Below, in pieces: positions 11,229 through 20,946 of a DNA stretch of 64,000 nt. Both the position numbers and the translations under genes were made by a program. The stretch spans positions 62,001-126,000 of the forward strand of contig JAPZLL010000051.1 of NCBI GenBank assembly GCA_036250225.1. Reading direction: 5' to 3'. This DNA comes from Cercophora sp. LCS_1. Its lineage: Eukaryota; Ascomycota; Sordariomycetes; Sordariales; Lasiosphaeriaceae. Under the pieces are notes generated by a model. That model was not told where the DNA came from, made no database searches, and was given only the letters and a program-made list of their open reading frames with translations. Positions within the stretch are counted from its first letter, which is position 1, and the number at the start of each line of letters is the position of its first letter.

Positions 11229-14200
11229 TTCGGAATTGGGAGTGCCTGTGACGGAACAAAAGAACCGCGCTATCTGTCAGCACGACATCACACACGGAGA
11301 GCTTGTGCAACGGCGCTCTGTCCGTCTGCAAGCACCCGAAGGGACACGAGATTAGAATCCAAGGCTCGAAGGCCACGTACCCGGAATTGGCGAGAGTCGA
11401 GAAGCACGGGGCTGAATGCCTCCACCCAAGTGCGCCGATGACGACCGCTTGCGATCGTCCAATCGGAGCTCTGGCGCAGCTGCTGACGATCGTCTTCGGT
11501 GATGTGAACGCGGCCCGCCGCTGGACGACGAAGAAGAAGTGCCTGTTGGCTTGAGGGTCGCCAGGTTGAACGTCGTGGGGCGCAACCAGATGGCACTTGC
11601 GAGCCCTCTGGTGCCAAACTTTCAATGTCGTGCAGGGATGCCGGCCGAAAGGTGTTCCTTCCGGTTTGGGGCTCTGGTGTGCCGCCGCCTGCCGGGAAGC
11701 TGTAGCGTGGAGGCGCTGGACTTGAAAAAGAATGCACAGCCGGCCCTTGTTTCGAGTGTTCTCTTCCTCAAACGCAGCCACCAAGACTTCAAGGCACAGG
11801 CGCCTAGGTCGTTGCAACACGTCGTGAAAACGGGGCAACAAGCAAGACGGAAATCTGGAACTTGCAATCTACGGGTGGACTCGTTCAGTTTCGCCGCGCC
11901 GCGCTGCTGTCCTGCTGGCTGCCGATACTGTTGCTACTGCCGGTTTGATTGCGGGAGCTCGGATTCCGTCGGGTGAAGTAAACGAGTGTCGGGATCGATA
12001 TAGGAATCTAGCCAAGGAAGACGCAGAGGCAGTATTTGCCAGAGGGCCAAAACCAGATGGCGGGTGAAAGTGGAATGTGGAATGGAGAACGAAAAGTGGA
12101 CAAGTTGTCGAATCTTTCGATCTTCAGTTTTTTTCTGCTCGATTGTTCGTCCCGCATTTTTGCCAGATTGACCCCAGTTTGCTACTTCAGGTCCCCTTGA
12201 CCCTCTAATTTCGTGGATCCCTTTTCGTTTTTGATAAGGACCAAACGCAGGCGCTTTCTCGATTCTGCAATTCCCCGCCGCCTTGATCAATTGCGCGGCA
12301 AGGGACATGGTTTATTTGATAGGACAGTTGCAATCTTCCGCGATGCGCTCTTCCACCCAGTCGCTCGAGCGGACTGCTTCCAACGCATGTGGGGGCGCTA
12401 CTGCCAAGCTGTTCTTTTTCCAAATCGTCTTCTTTTCATCACTGCTTTTCGGACACAGATACCGCCACCAAGAGTGAAAGATGTATACGTGTGCAGTATT
12501 CCTAAGCACATGCTAGCCGGTATGTTCGACTCGCGGACTCACGTCATCCATTGACAGTGGTTCTCGGATGACCACAGGGACTAGGCCAATGAGGCCACCT
12601 TCCCTTCCTCCGTTCTGGGCAGACGGCCAAGGGCAACAAAAAGGGAGGTCGAGACCGCAACCCACCGAACATTGCGCTGCTCGGGCCAATACGGGAGTCG
12701 TTCCCCTGAATTCGCTTCACTTCGGTTGGTGAGTTGCGGGACATCGCGCAATCAAAAGCGCAACCTTGAGGCCTGTGCTGTCTGACACAACGGACTGGTG
12801 TCTTGGCAAATAACCCGATGGGTCTTGGCTAGAGACCAAATGTAATGCTCCAGAAATCGAGGCCGTTGGTTCTGCCAACAGGAAAAGAACCGTGCCTCCC
12901 GTTCTCCCATGGATGAAAACATGCATTGAACTTGTCGGCTATGCCGTTTGAGTGGGGGGAGGCGCTGCTACTTCTTCGAAACCCTTTGAAGGGATGCCTA
13001 CTGCAACCAACTGTAATCCTCGTGGGGGATCTGCATCACCATATTGAGGTACCGGTCGGTTTCAACACATTGCGCGAGGGAGCTTTAAAACTTCGTGGAG
13101 CCGTCAGGTGGACGACACCGTGTTACCTGCACCCCAGAGCCGAGGAACTTGTCCTTAGGCCGCCCCTTTGAAGATTTCCCGGTAACTGGCCTCTCCCTCG
13201 AAATGCCGTCGGCAAATTAGACGGGTATCGCCCGGTTGAATGAAGAATGCGGAGGTGATCTCGAAGACGCTGACATGCCTCCCGATTGGAATGACCAGCT
13301 GGTCGAAAGTCCTACCCGGTGCTCGTCACATCTCCGGGTGGGCCTTCACGGTGCCGGCCGTGGATACGGCTACAATCACCGCATTCAGGGGTTCGTTCTC
13401 GGCAGGCGGTTGGTGTGCATCGGCGGAAGGTTCCTGGGACCGGGGGTTGGTAGGTAAGGAAGAAGGGAGAACCCTTCGGCAGGGGCCTGCCAATCCCGAG
13501 TGGGTCGTGGCTTCGCGCTGTTCCGCAATGGGGGCGCGGTGGCTGAAGAGGCGTTGATCCTGTCAAAAAGCCCGGACATCAGGAAATCCTCTCAACGTTT
13601 TGTCCTTCCCTGGGCAAAGACTGCTCATGACGTCGCCAGTTAGGTATTCCCGAGTTGTGCCCGAAATGCGCGTTTTGAATCGCACGACCTCGAGATACTT
13701 AGTCAGCACCAGTCCCCGGAGTGAATTCCAGCACCATTGGTTTTCTTCAGCTCGACCTGCAATGCGTTATCCGGTTCCGTATGGCTGGCCTGCCGCGGTT
13801 ACTTCGGGATGTGGTCATTCCGCTGACTGAGTCCTTGCGCAATTTGTGAGCCCTGATGTCTCGCGGATATGGTGGGAAATAGGTAGGCACGCCGCTGAGC
13901 GCCCTAACCAGCGACTCGTCAGAAACCTCGCGGTCGCAGGCGTCGCGAATGATTGAGCATTGGCAGTGTGACCCCAGTGACTGCGCCGTCGAGGCTAGGC
14001 GGGTTCCAGTGCCGGCCACTGGATATCCGGTTCTCATCTGAAAGCCGGACCACAAGGTCACTGGTGGTCACCTTGCATACATCCAATCCGGTCTTCGTAG
14101 GTGACGAATCCTTACCCCATGCGTCAAGACGATGCAAGGTTCGTGAGGGGCGTTGACTTCGGATAGTTGGAGTAATGCCACAGACCGGTTGGGCAACTAT

Positions 14201-14482
14201 CCGACAGGAGTCACCAGCCCTCCTGCCTCAGCCAATCCAGACTGCCTTCTCTTGTGTCGCAGCTTTGACTAATCCGGTCTCCATCCCCCCTTCCCGTCTC
14301 AAGGCCGGTAGATAAAGCCTGGAAACCGCTCGGTTCCCAGCAGTCCCACTCTCTCAGTCCCTCGAATAATCCACCCTGCTTGAGCATCGCCATTCTTCCT
14401 TTTCAACTCTCAGCTTCCGGTTGGCACTTTCTGCGCATCGTCTTCCGGTTTCTATACCTAAACACCCAACCTGAAACACAAG
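11229..14482. other. Divergent intergenic region, no gene supported
   Basis: About 3.25 kb separating the mannosyltransferase (minus) from the small cysteine-rich gene (plus). The open frames just upstream of the mannosyltransferase (for example 11077-11841 and 11288-11737, minus) overlap each other in different frames and look like GC-driven chance frames over the promoter and leader. An 11-bp perfect inverted repeat sits at 14159-14204. The last 100 bp before 14483 are pyrimidine-rich, as in many fungal leaders. Confidence 0.45.
14159..14204. repeat. Perfect 11-bp inverted repeat, 24-nt spacer
   Basis: Left arm TCGGATAGTTG (14159-14169) and right arm CAACTATCCGA (14194-14204) are exact reverse complements. 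The site lies about 280 bp before the start of the 56-residue cysteine-rich gene. It could be a binding site for a dimeric regulator or a structured leader element. No known factor is assigned. Confidence 0.5.
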
Positions 14483-14706
14483 ATGCCTTCTGTGGAAGCT
14501 CCTCAGCAGCAAGCCCCAATGGAGGCCATCTCTCTAGACACCGTGGTCACCCAGCAGCCGGTAGGCCCGCCCGGATTAGATCCCTACCCATGACACAGAC
14601 TGACATTAGCTAGGGCACCGAGCCCCAGCCAGAGATGAGCATGCGTGGTGGCTTCGTCGAAGAATGCGATTGCTGCTGCTGCGGAGAGGAATGTGCGTGT
14701 TGCTAA
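14483..14706 (+). CDS. 56-residue cysteine-rich small protein, 2 exons
   Basis: Exon 14483-14560, a 53-nt intron (GTAGGC ... GCTAG, with a CTGAC branch-like site), and exon 14614-14706 give 56 residues. The first 40 or so are Gln/Pro/Met-rich and lack a signal peptide. The tail holds 8 cysteines in about 13 residues with the pattern C-x-C-C-C-C-x3-C-x-C-C, ending ECACC before the stop. This resembles fungal CYSTM-like or metallothionein-like small proteins: the cysteines could bind metal or be lipid-modified. The tail has no hydrophobic run, which argues against a classic membrane helix. The ATG context (AACACAAG before ATG) and a CT-rich leader support a real gene. Function is unknown; family membership is an inference. 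Confidence 0.72.
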
Positions 14707-17238
14707 GCTGAAACAAACACTGTCGGTCTGTTGATCACGATGTCGCCTCTTATAAGAATGTGGTTGGGTGGGCCTTCATCTCGGGGGCTTGTAGTTCGAA
14801 ACATGGAGCTTAGGAGCTACGGCAGTAGATTCAGATATTATTGAGATTCTTTGTGATGCCCTGAACAAGATGTGCACCGCGCTTGATGGCCTGAACTGCA
14901 GACTCGTGTTCCGCTCTTCGAGCCAAGTTGCTGGTTGCAGCCCCCATAGCATGCCCGCCGATGAGAAATCCCCCCCACTAATACTGGCTATCTACTCATC
15001 TGGACAACGCCCATATCGACCCCCTTCTAGTATTACAAGGCCTCCGGTTGTTCGTCAAGAATCCCATACCAGGTCATGCAGTTTGTGTTGCAGTTCACGG
15101 CATGACGTCTGCAAGGGGAAGAGAAATGGCTTGGCATCGACATCTTGGCAAGATCTAGAAAAGCTTGGCTTTCTTGGCGTGTCGCAATCTGCATCCTGAT
15201 CCCAAACGTGCGGGCCCAGCTCCGTTGCTGTTGCGATTCTGGCAAGGGACCGTCAAACCGAGCTGAACACTCAGGTTGACATCCATCATACAAGCCCTGG
15301 CCTGGGATATAGTATCACAGTTTGAAGAACACAAGATGCATGCTACCAAAGTGCTATGTATCGTACGGTACTTTTTCGATTGCTTGGACTGACCTCCCTT
15401 GTCTTGTCTCGTCGTTATGCAAACCATCTCAAATCTAACCCGGCCCATTGTCGGCCTCAGAAACCTCTCGCATCGCCTTTTTTCTGCAGAACTATCCTAG
15501 CGTCACACCTAGACGCTTGCGCGGCTGTATCTTGCCACGCCGGTAACCAAAAGTGCAGCATCGACGATTGACAACTTGATAGGCTATCAAGGTAGGAGAG
15601 TGGGCATGCAGGATGTGTCCTCCTCTTGCAGTCTGAGGAAATGGCAAGGATGGCACCGCAGGTCTGGTTCATTACGCATACAAAACCCACCAACTGACCC
15701 CGAAACCAAATAATATGGTCAACAAGGCTTCAGGAGATCTAACAGAATTCTCTTCCCCGTTTTTCGCCAAGGTGCTGATTCACGATCTCAAGAAACACCA
15801 TACCAGCGGTCAGAACCCTTTCCCAGGTTGGACCAGCAACATGTATGTTGCTGGTTGTTTAAACTTCTCAGACGAGCATTTGAGAATCGAGGGATAAAAA
15901 TATGTCACCACCAAAACGACTGGAAGCAATGGTAGGATTTCGTAAGCGACATGGTTGGTGAACGAAAATCTCATCACACATGTCTGATGCAGAATCAGGA
16001 TTCTGCACACAGCTGGCAACGCTTCCTTTCAGTACTTTGTGGGTAGCAAAAGCAGCACAACGATGCGGGGGTCGCATTCGTGGCCCGCTGTATGAGGACT
16101 CCCGTCTGCTTGGCCTGCTGGTGATGGACGTTGAAACACACGCGGTGGTGGCCTGGCAAATTGGGCCAGCTGTTTGAGATGAGCGGTTTTCTCAACTCGA
16201 TGGGCATCATTCACCTGCATGGATTTGTGCGAAAACCTGGCTTGCCTGACTTGCAGCCGCTTCAAAAGTCGCCCTTCGGTTCTTCTCTAGGCGCGCAATC
16301 GCGGCTACCCTTCGCGCGTGGCCAGTATCGAGATCGGAAGCGAAAATGCCAAAGCTGCGAAGCTCTCCCACATGTCGCTGTTGGCAGATCATGGCATTCC
16401 GCCCAGTGCTCCTTCCGCGCTTAAACCGCTTGGCAAGCGTCCTGGCGTAAGGATTCGAGAGGCGGCTGGCCGGGGGCGATTGGTGGTCGCTTCAAAGGGT
16501 GACAGGGGGCAATGAGCCAATGAGCGCCAGGTCAACTACCAGGGTCGTACGCAGCAGCCAATGCCTGGGCAGCAAGTCTCTTCTGAGCGCCTATTCAATA
16601 CGCTTGGTGCCGCCAAACATTGCACTCGATCAAACCGAGGGTGGCTGCCGTCCACAGAGCGCGTAGACATCGTCGAAGAAGACGCCTCGGCGAACAAGGG
16701 CGGGCATGGCCAAACGCTAGCTACGACAGGCTGGCCATTCACGGCCACGGCCTGTTCGGGTAGGATGCGCCCCATGACGACCGACCAGCTCATCCGAAGC
16801 AGAAGGAAGAGGTGAGAGGGGGACGGGAGCATGGCCGGCCAGCTTTACCGACGCGATGTCGTCGACACGTCGTGGCTCTAACCTTTGACACTTTTTTCCT
16901 CTCTTGTCTTTCTTCCCCTTTGTGATTTGTGCCTGTTCGCTTTCCCGTCAATTGTTCTAGATGGGCTGCTATTGTCTCTCTTTGGATGGTAGCCCCACGT
17001 GGATAATAGCTATTCTGGGGACCACGCTTTTCTTTGTCTCCCACCTTCTTGGACTTTACGTCTTTTAATTGTTTCGTAACTCGAAATTCGGTCTTGTTCT
17101 TTTTCTACGACACCGACCATCTGTTTCCCTTCGACACCTGCTTTGCTATTGACTAGCGTCACAACTTGTGCTCGAAGCCGTACGACCCCTACACATCTAC
17201 TCCATCCGAACTTTCGATCACGATTCAGCAAGAGCGAT
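14707..17238. other. Intergenic region, no gene supported
   Basis: About 2.5 kb between two plus-strand genes. Short frames occur on both strands (for example 15980-16177, 16131-16424) but none has a domain or good start. The last 350 bp are rich in pyrimidine runs and T-tracts and probably form the promoter and leader of the large membrane-protein gene at 17239. Confidence 0.45.
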
Positions 17239-20200
17239 ATGGAGGAAGTTCGAACACTCCACAGCGGTCGGCTCAACCCACCGCTCGAGAGCACTCGCGA
17301 GGAATGGGAGGACTGGGAATCTGATGACGAACCTCTCACCCCCATGAATGCCCGGGATGGGGCTCTTCTCGGCGCAGAACAACGACCTCGAAACTTGACA
17401 AGGAGGACATCAATACCGGCATCTTCTTCCTCTCGCTGGTCTGGAGACCGACCAAGGAGGCCCACATCCCGTGCAAGGCAAAGGGCTCAGAATGCCCTGG
17501 CTGGCATCACAGTGATTACAGACATGTCTAAGTTCCGCCGGGAACAGCAAACCGCCCAGCAGACAAGACCATTAGAGAACAGAGAGAGTCGAACCGGGAG
17601 ATTTGTTGATGCCGCTGCTCTCAAGGCCCTTGAGGGGTCTGCTTCGCAAGAGTCCGGCGGCACGTTTGGATGGCTCAAAAAGAAACCAGCGCAGTCGCCT
17701 AAGGGCAAGAGCCCCGACCGATTGCGTGTTGAATCGCAGCCGCAGGAGGACCTCTCACCGGCTGCTGGACCAATCATGATTGGTTTTGCCATGCCATCGG
17801 ATTCCGACATCGTCATCAGTCCTCAGACAGCCGTGGTTGAGACACCAATCGACTTCAACCGATACTTTGGGAAGCTGAACAAGGGATCGTCTCAACCCGC
17901 TCCCACTTCTGCTTGGTCACCGGACAGTGACGATGGGCCGGCGTCCAGAAGACCAAACGCCGCAGAAGTAATGAGTCGTGACCCGATCCCAGCCGTCCCA
18001 TCGGTACCAGAAGCATATCGTAACACTCAAGCTTCAAACGAAGCCGGGGACATCTACCTCAATCGGAGAATTGAGCGGATGAAAAGAGACACAAAGGCCA
18101 CAACCATTTTCGCCGATGATGATGAAGATCTTTTGACACCTGTCACACTATTCGAAGAGGACGGCAGCCCCCTCGCCGCTCGCAAATCATTCAAGGCAAA
18201 TGGTCGTCAAAGGTCGACGACTGTCACCAGCACTCGATCCCAAGGCTGGTGGGACCAAGTCACGACGCCGTTCACACGGACTCCAGTTACCCCGGAGGCA
18301 TCTAACACAAATGACACGGATGAGTGGTGGAAGGATACTGACAGAAAACACGCAACACCTGTCGAACCGAAGGGCACATCCCCAAAGCGAAAGGTGGCAT
18401 CTTCTAAGCAGTTGACGACTTCACCTACCCCAGAGTTTACTTTCCCTGAAGACAACTTCACGCCTCCGGAAAAGCAAGTAACCACCTTGAAGCCGAAACC
18501 CGTCAACGACCGGAAACCCGACCACGCAACCACTTCCCGAGACGTCAAAAGCTCACAGATCACACCAAGAATCGTCATCGAAGAGGTCGTCACGCTACCG
18601 GCGAGCCCTTCGCCAAGAGTAGCAATGCCGAACCCGGCTCGTACAAGAACCGGTAAAGCCCCTCTCCCGTTAGAAGACGAAGACCAAGGACAGGGCTCCT
18701 CGGAAGGCCCTCCTCCCTACTCACCGCCCTCCCAAAAGCACAACGTCAAGTACTGTGCCTTTTTCCCTCCCGAGGATCCCCGGAGCTCATTGTATCAACA
18801 ACCACACTCACCAAGCCCAGTCTCGCCGGGGCTAGCCAGAACAATGACATCCCAAGGTGCCATCGGCCTCCGAAATATACCTCTTACGCCACCACCCGTT
18901 GTTTCTCATGGAACTGGCAGTTCGCGGCTACCTGACCGACCGCAGGGCTCATTCGTGCCCAGTCATGTGGCTGTCACCGGGCGCGGCGAAAGGCAGCGGA
19001 TCGAAACCCAACGACGCAATCATGAGAAGGAGGACGCAATTGCATACAAGATGGGGGGGCTTTGGAAAGGCCGTGGATGTTTCCCGAAGAACGGGTGTTT
19101 TGGAAGACCTGGACGCGAAGGGCGAAGGAAGAGACGCATATGTGGGCTAGTGGTTGTCTTGATGGTGGTGATCATTGCCCTGGCAGTCGCACTCCCGTTG
19201 ACCCTGATGCGCCGCACTGCAGATGTCGAAATTCCCTCGCGGTTTCTTAACCTCACCGACTTTCCGCCGATGCCTACAGGTATTGCAGCAGTGGTTGGTA
19301 CAAATTCCGTAACCACGACGACATGTGTCAGCCCCTCGACGTTTTGGAGTTGCTCCTTGCCGAAGGAGCAGGCATCTCTGGCTGCGCCCTATGACTCTAG
19401 CCAACCCAGCTTCATTCTGCACATCCAGTTCGACAACAGCTCGGGACAGTTGTGGAATGTCCCTCAGGGGATTCCACCGGTCCCGACTCCCGTCAGCGGT
19501 GGTGGCCGAACAGCGACGCCTTCAGCTAGAGCGCGTGCTGTGCAAGCCCGTGGCGGCACTGCTGGCGTCCGCTCAACTCCCCAGCGCCGACAAGGGACAG
19601 CGAGTGGTTTCAGACCGGACCCTGCGCCACCAAGCTTTCAGGATATCTTCTTCTTGGGGAACACAACAGACAGGGCTGTGTCGCCCCAAAAGGCGGGAGA
19701 ACCGACTCCTTTCTACATCAGCATTCTAAGCTCGCTTGACGAGTCTGCTGGGCCGAATGTCCTCAGCCGGCAGGCTCGGCCTCCTGCTAACAACAGTCAA
19801 GATTCCACGCCTCCGTTCGGGGATATTTTGCCGCCGCCGGTTCTGGATTCAGACGGCACGGCAGCACCGGCTGTCTTACTCCCGTTCCCAAAACAACAGC
19901 CGGTCCGGTTGTATGACCGGGGCCTTCCGACTGAACGGTACGCCTTCTATACTTATTTCGACAAGCGGACCTTCCTCAAGTCAATCTTGCCACTTGACAG
20001 GAACACAGCGCCCGCAGGCAATGTCCCTGCCGACCTCAACGGGGGTGCTCTCAAGACTGAGGCAAATTTTGTCATAACGTGGCTGTCGACACGGTACAAA
20101 GTCGAAATCTGGACACAGAGACTGAACTCGACGCGGTTTCTGACCGACAACAATCGCCTGGCAGGCAACAACACGCGTCCTGGGACGTTTCCGTATCCGA

Positions 20201-20445
20201 TCACTATCACACTCGACACCCACGGCGGTCCGCCCGGGAAGAAATTTGGGTTTGTCCGTAAGGTGGATGAACGCCAGCGGATTCTCCTGACTGATCCCAA
20301 GCTTGTCGCCAACGACATGAACACTGCTGGGGACTTGATCAACCCTCAAACCGCTTTCAACCCGAGCTTTGGTGGAATGGACGGAGGCACTGGTGGGTGC
20401 AAATGCGAATATACCAACTTTGTGGGGCTCAACGGACAGGTCTGA
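17239..20445 (+). CDS. Large single-pass membrane protein, disordered N-terminus, glycosylated C-terminus
   Basis: An intronless frame of 1068 residues from the ATG at 17239; the frame is open further upstream but has no earlier ATG. Residues 1 to about 620 are Ser/Pro/Thr/Arg-rich and look disordered, with EEWEDWESDDEPLTP near the start. A basic stretch (GREGRRKRR) comes just before a membrane helix at about 634-655 (GLVVVLMVVIIALAVALPLT). Basic-inside orientation places the N-terminal part in the cytosol and the 410-residue tail outside. The tail has several N-glycosylation sites (NLT, NSS, NTT, NNS, NST, NNT), a conserved-looking block with YDRGLPTERYAFYTYFDKRTF, and ends in a Cys-x-Cys motif (GGCKCEY). 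I recall such proteins being labelled glycoprotease family in some fungal annotations, perhaps through fusion with the adjacent Qri7-type gene; nothing protease-like is seen here. Function unknown. Confidence 0.88.
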   Translation: MEEVRTLHSGRLNPPLESTREEWEDWESDDEPLTPMNARDGALLGAEQRPRNLTRRTSIPASSSSRWSGDRPRRPTSRARQRAQNALAGITVITDMSKFRREQQTAQQTRPLENRESRTGRFVDAAALKALEGSASQESGGTFGWLKKKPAQSPKGKSPDRLRVESQPQEDLSPAAGPIMIGFAMPSDSDIVISPQTAVVETPIDFNRYFGKLNKGSSQPAPTSAWSPDSDDGPASRRPNAAEVMSRDPIPAVPSVPEAYRNTQASNEAGDIYLNRRIERMKRDTKATTIFADDDEDLLTPVTLFEEDGSPLAARKSFKANGRQRSTTVTSTRSQGWWDQVTTPFTRTPVTPEASNTNDTDEWWKDTDRKHATPVEPKGTSPKRKVASSKQLTTSPTPEFTFPEDNFTPPEKQVTTLKPKPVNDRKPDHATTSRDVKSSQITPRIVIEEVVTLPASPSPRVAMPNPARTRTGKAPLPLEDEDQGQGSSEGPPPYSPPSQKHNVKYCAFFPPEDPRSSLYQQPHSPSPVSPGLARTMTSQGAIGLRNIPLTPPPVVSHGTGSSRLPDRPQGSFVPSHVAVTGRGERQRIETQRRNHEKEDAIAYKMGGLWKGRGCFPKNGCFGRPGREGRRKRRICGLVVVLMVVIIALAVALPLTLMRRTADVEIPSRFLNLTDFPPMPTGIAAVVGTNSVTTTTCVSPSTFWSCSLPKEQASLAAPYDSSQPSFILHIQFDNSSGQLWNVPQGIPPVPTPVSGGGRTATPSARARAVQARGGTAGVRSTPQRRQGTASGFRPDPAPPSFQDIFFLGNTTDRAVSPQKAGEPTPFYISILSSLDESAGPNVLSRQARPPANNSQDSTPPFGDILPPPVLDSDGTAAPAVLLPFPKQQPVRLYDRGLPTERYAFYTYFDKRTFLKSILPLDRNTAPAGNVPADLNGGALKTEANFVITWLSTRYKVEIWTQRLNSTRFLTDNNRLAGNNTRPGTFPYPITITLDTHGGPPGKKFGFVRKVDERQRILLTDPKLVANDMNTAGDLINPQTAFNPSFGGMDGGTGGCKCEYTNFVGLNGQV

Positions 20446-20946
20446 GGAGCCCAGGACAGTGGTATGGTGGATGGATAATGAAGCATGGTGACGCATTGAA
20501 CCACACGAATACCTTTTCTTTTTGTTTACGGGTGCATCAAGGCGGAGCTTGGCAAGACTAGGAGTCCACCGATAGCGTTGGCTCCTTTCTGAAAAAATAC
20601 AGATTCTATAGAAATCAAGACATTGATGTAATATTCATGCAAAACAGACACCTTCTGCTTGTTCTCCTGGTTCCATGTGAATTCTGAGTGTTGTGACATT
20701 GGGGGGGGGGGTTGCCGGCTGGTGCCGGCTAGATAAGATAACGACACTCAACCACAGCTTTTTCGTCTCTCATCAACCAAGCTCTGAGAACAAATGGCGA
20801 TAATGAGCCAGTGAAACAAATACATCGCTGACGGAACGTAGTTTATCTAGAAAAAGATCTATTATCCATGAAACGATAACCATCACCATAAACGGCGCAG
20901 GGTCAAACGCTCCCGCAACGCGTCGCAAGCAAGCTCCACACTGAAA
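20446..20946. other. Intergenic spacer with 11-G run and GATA sites
   Basis: About 500 bp between the large membrane protein and Qri7, both plus strand. It contains a run of 11 G starting at 20701, followed by a tandem GCCGGCT pair and an AGATAAGATAA double GATA site. Double GATA sites can bind GATA-type regulators in fungi, but no function is shown here. Confidence 0.5.

Noticed and set aside
11077..11841. Minus-strand frame of 254 residues upstream of and overlapping the mannosyltransferase start
   Set aside because: It overlaps exon 1 of the GT34 gene in another phase and has no domain; the GT34 exon 1 matches the family plan.
17143..17238. N-terminal extension of the large membrane protein
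   Set aside because: The frame is open upstream of 17239 but starts at a TTG; the first ATG is at 17239 and the preceding DNA looks like leader sequence.
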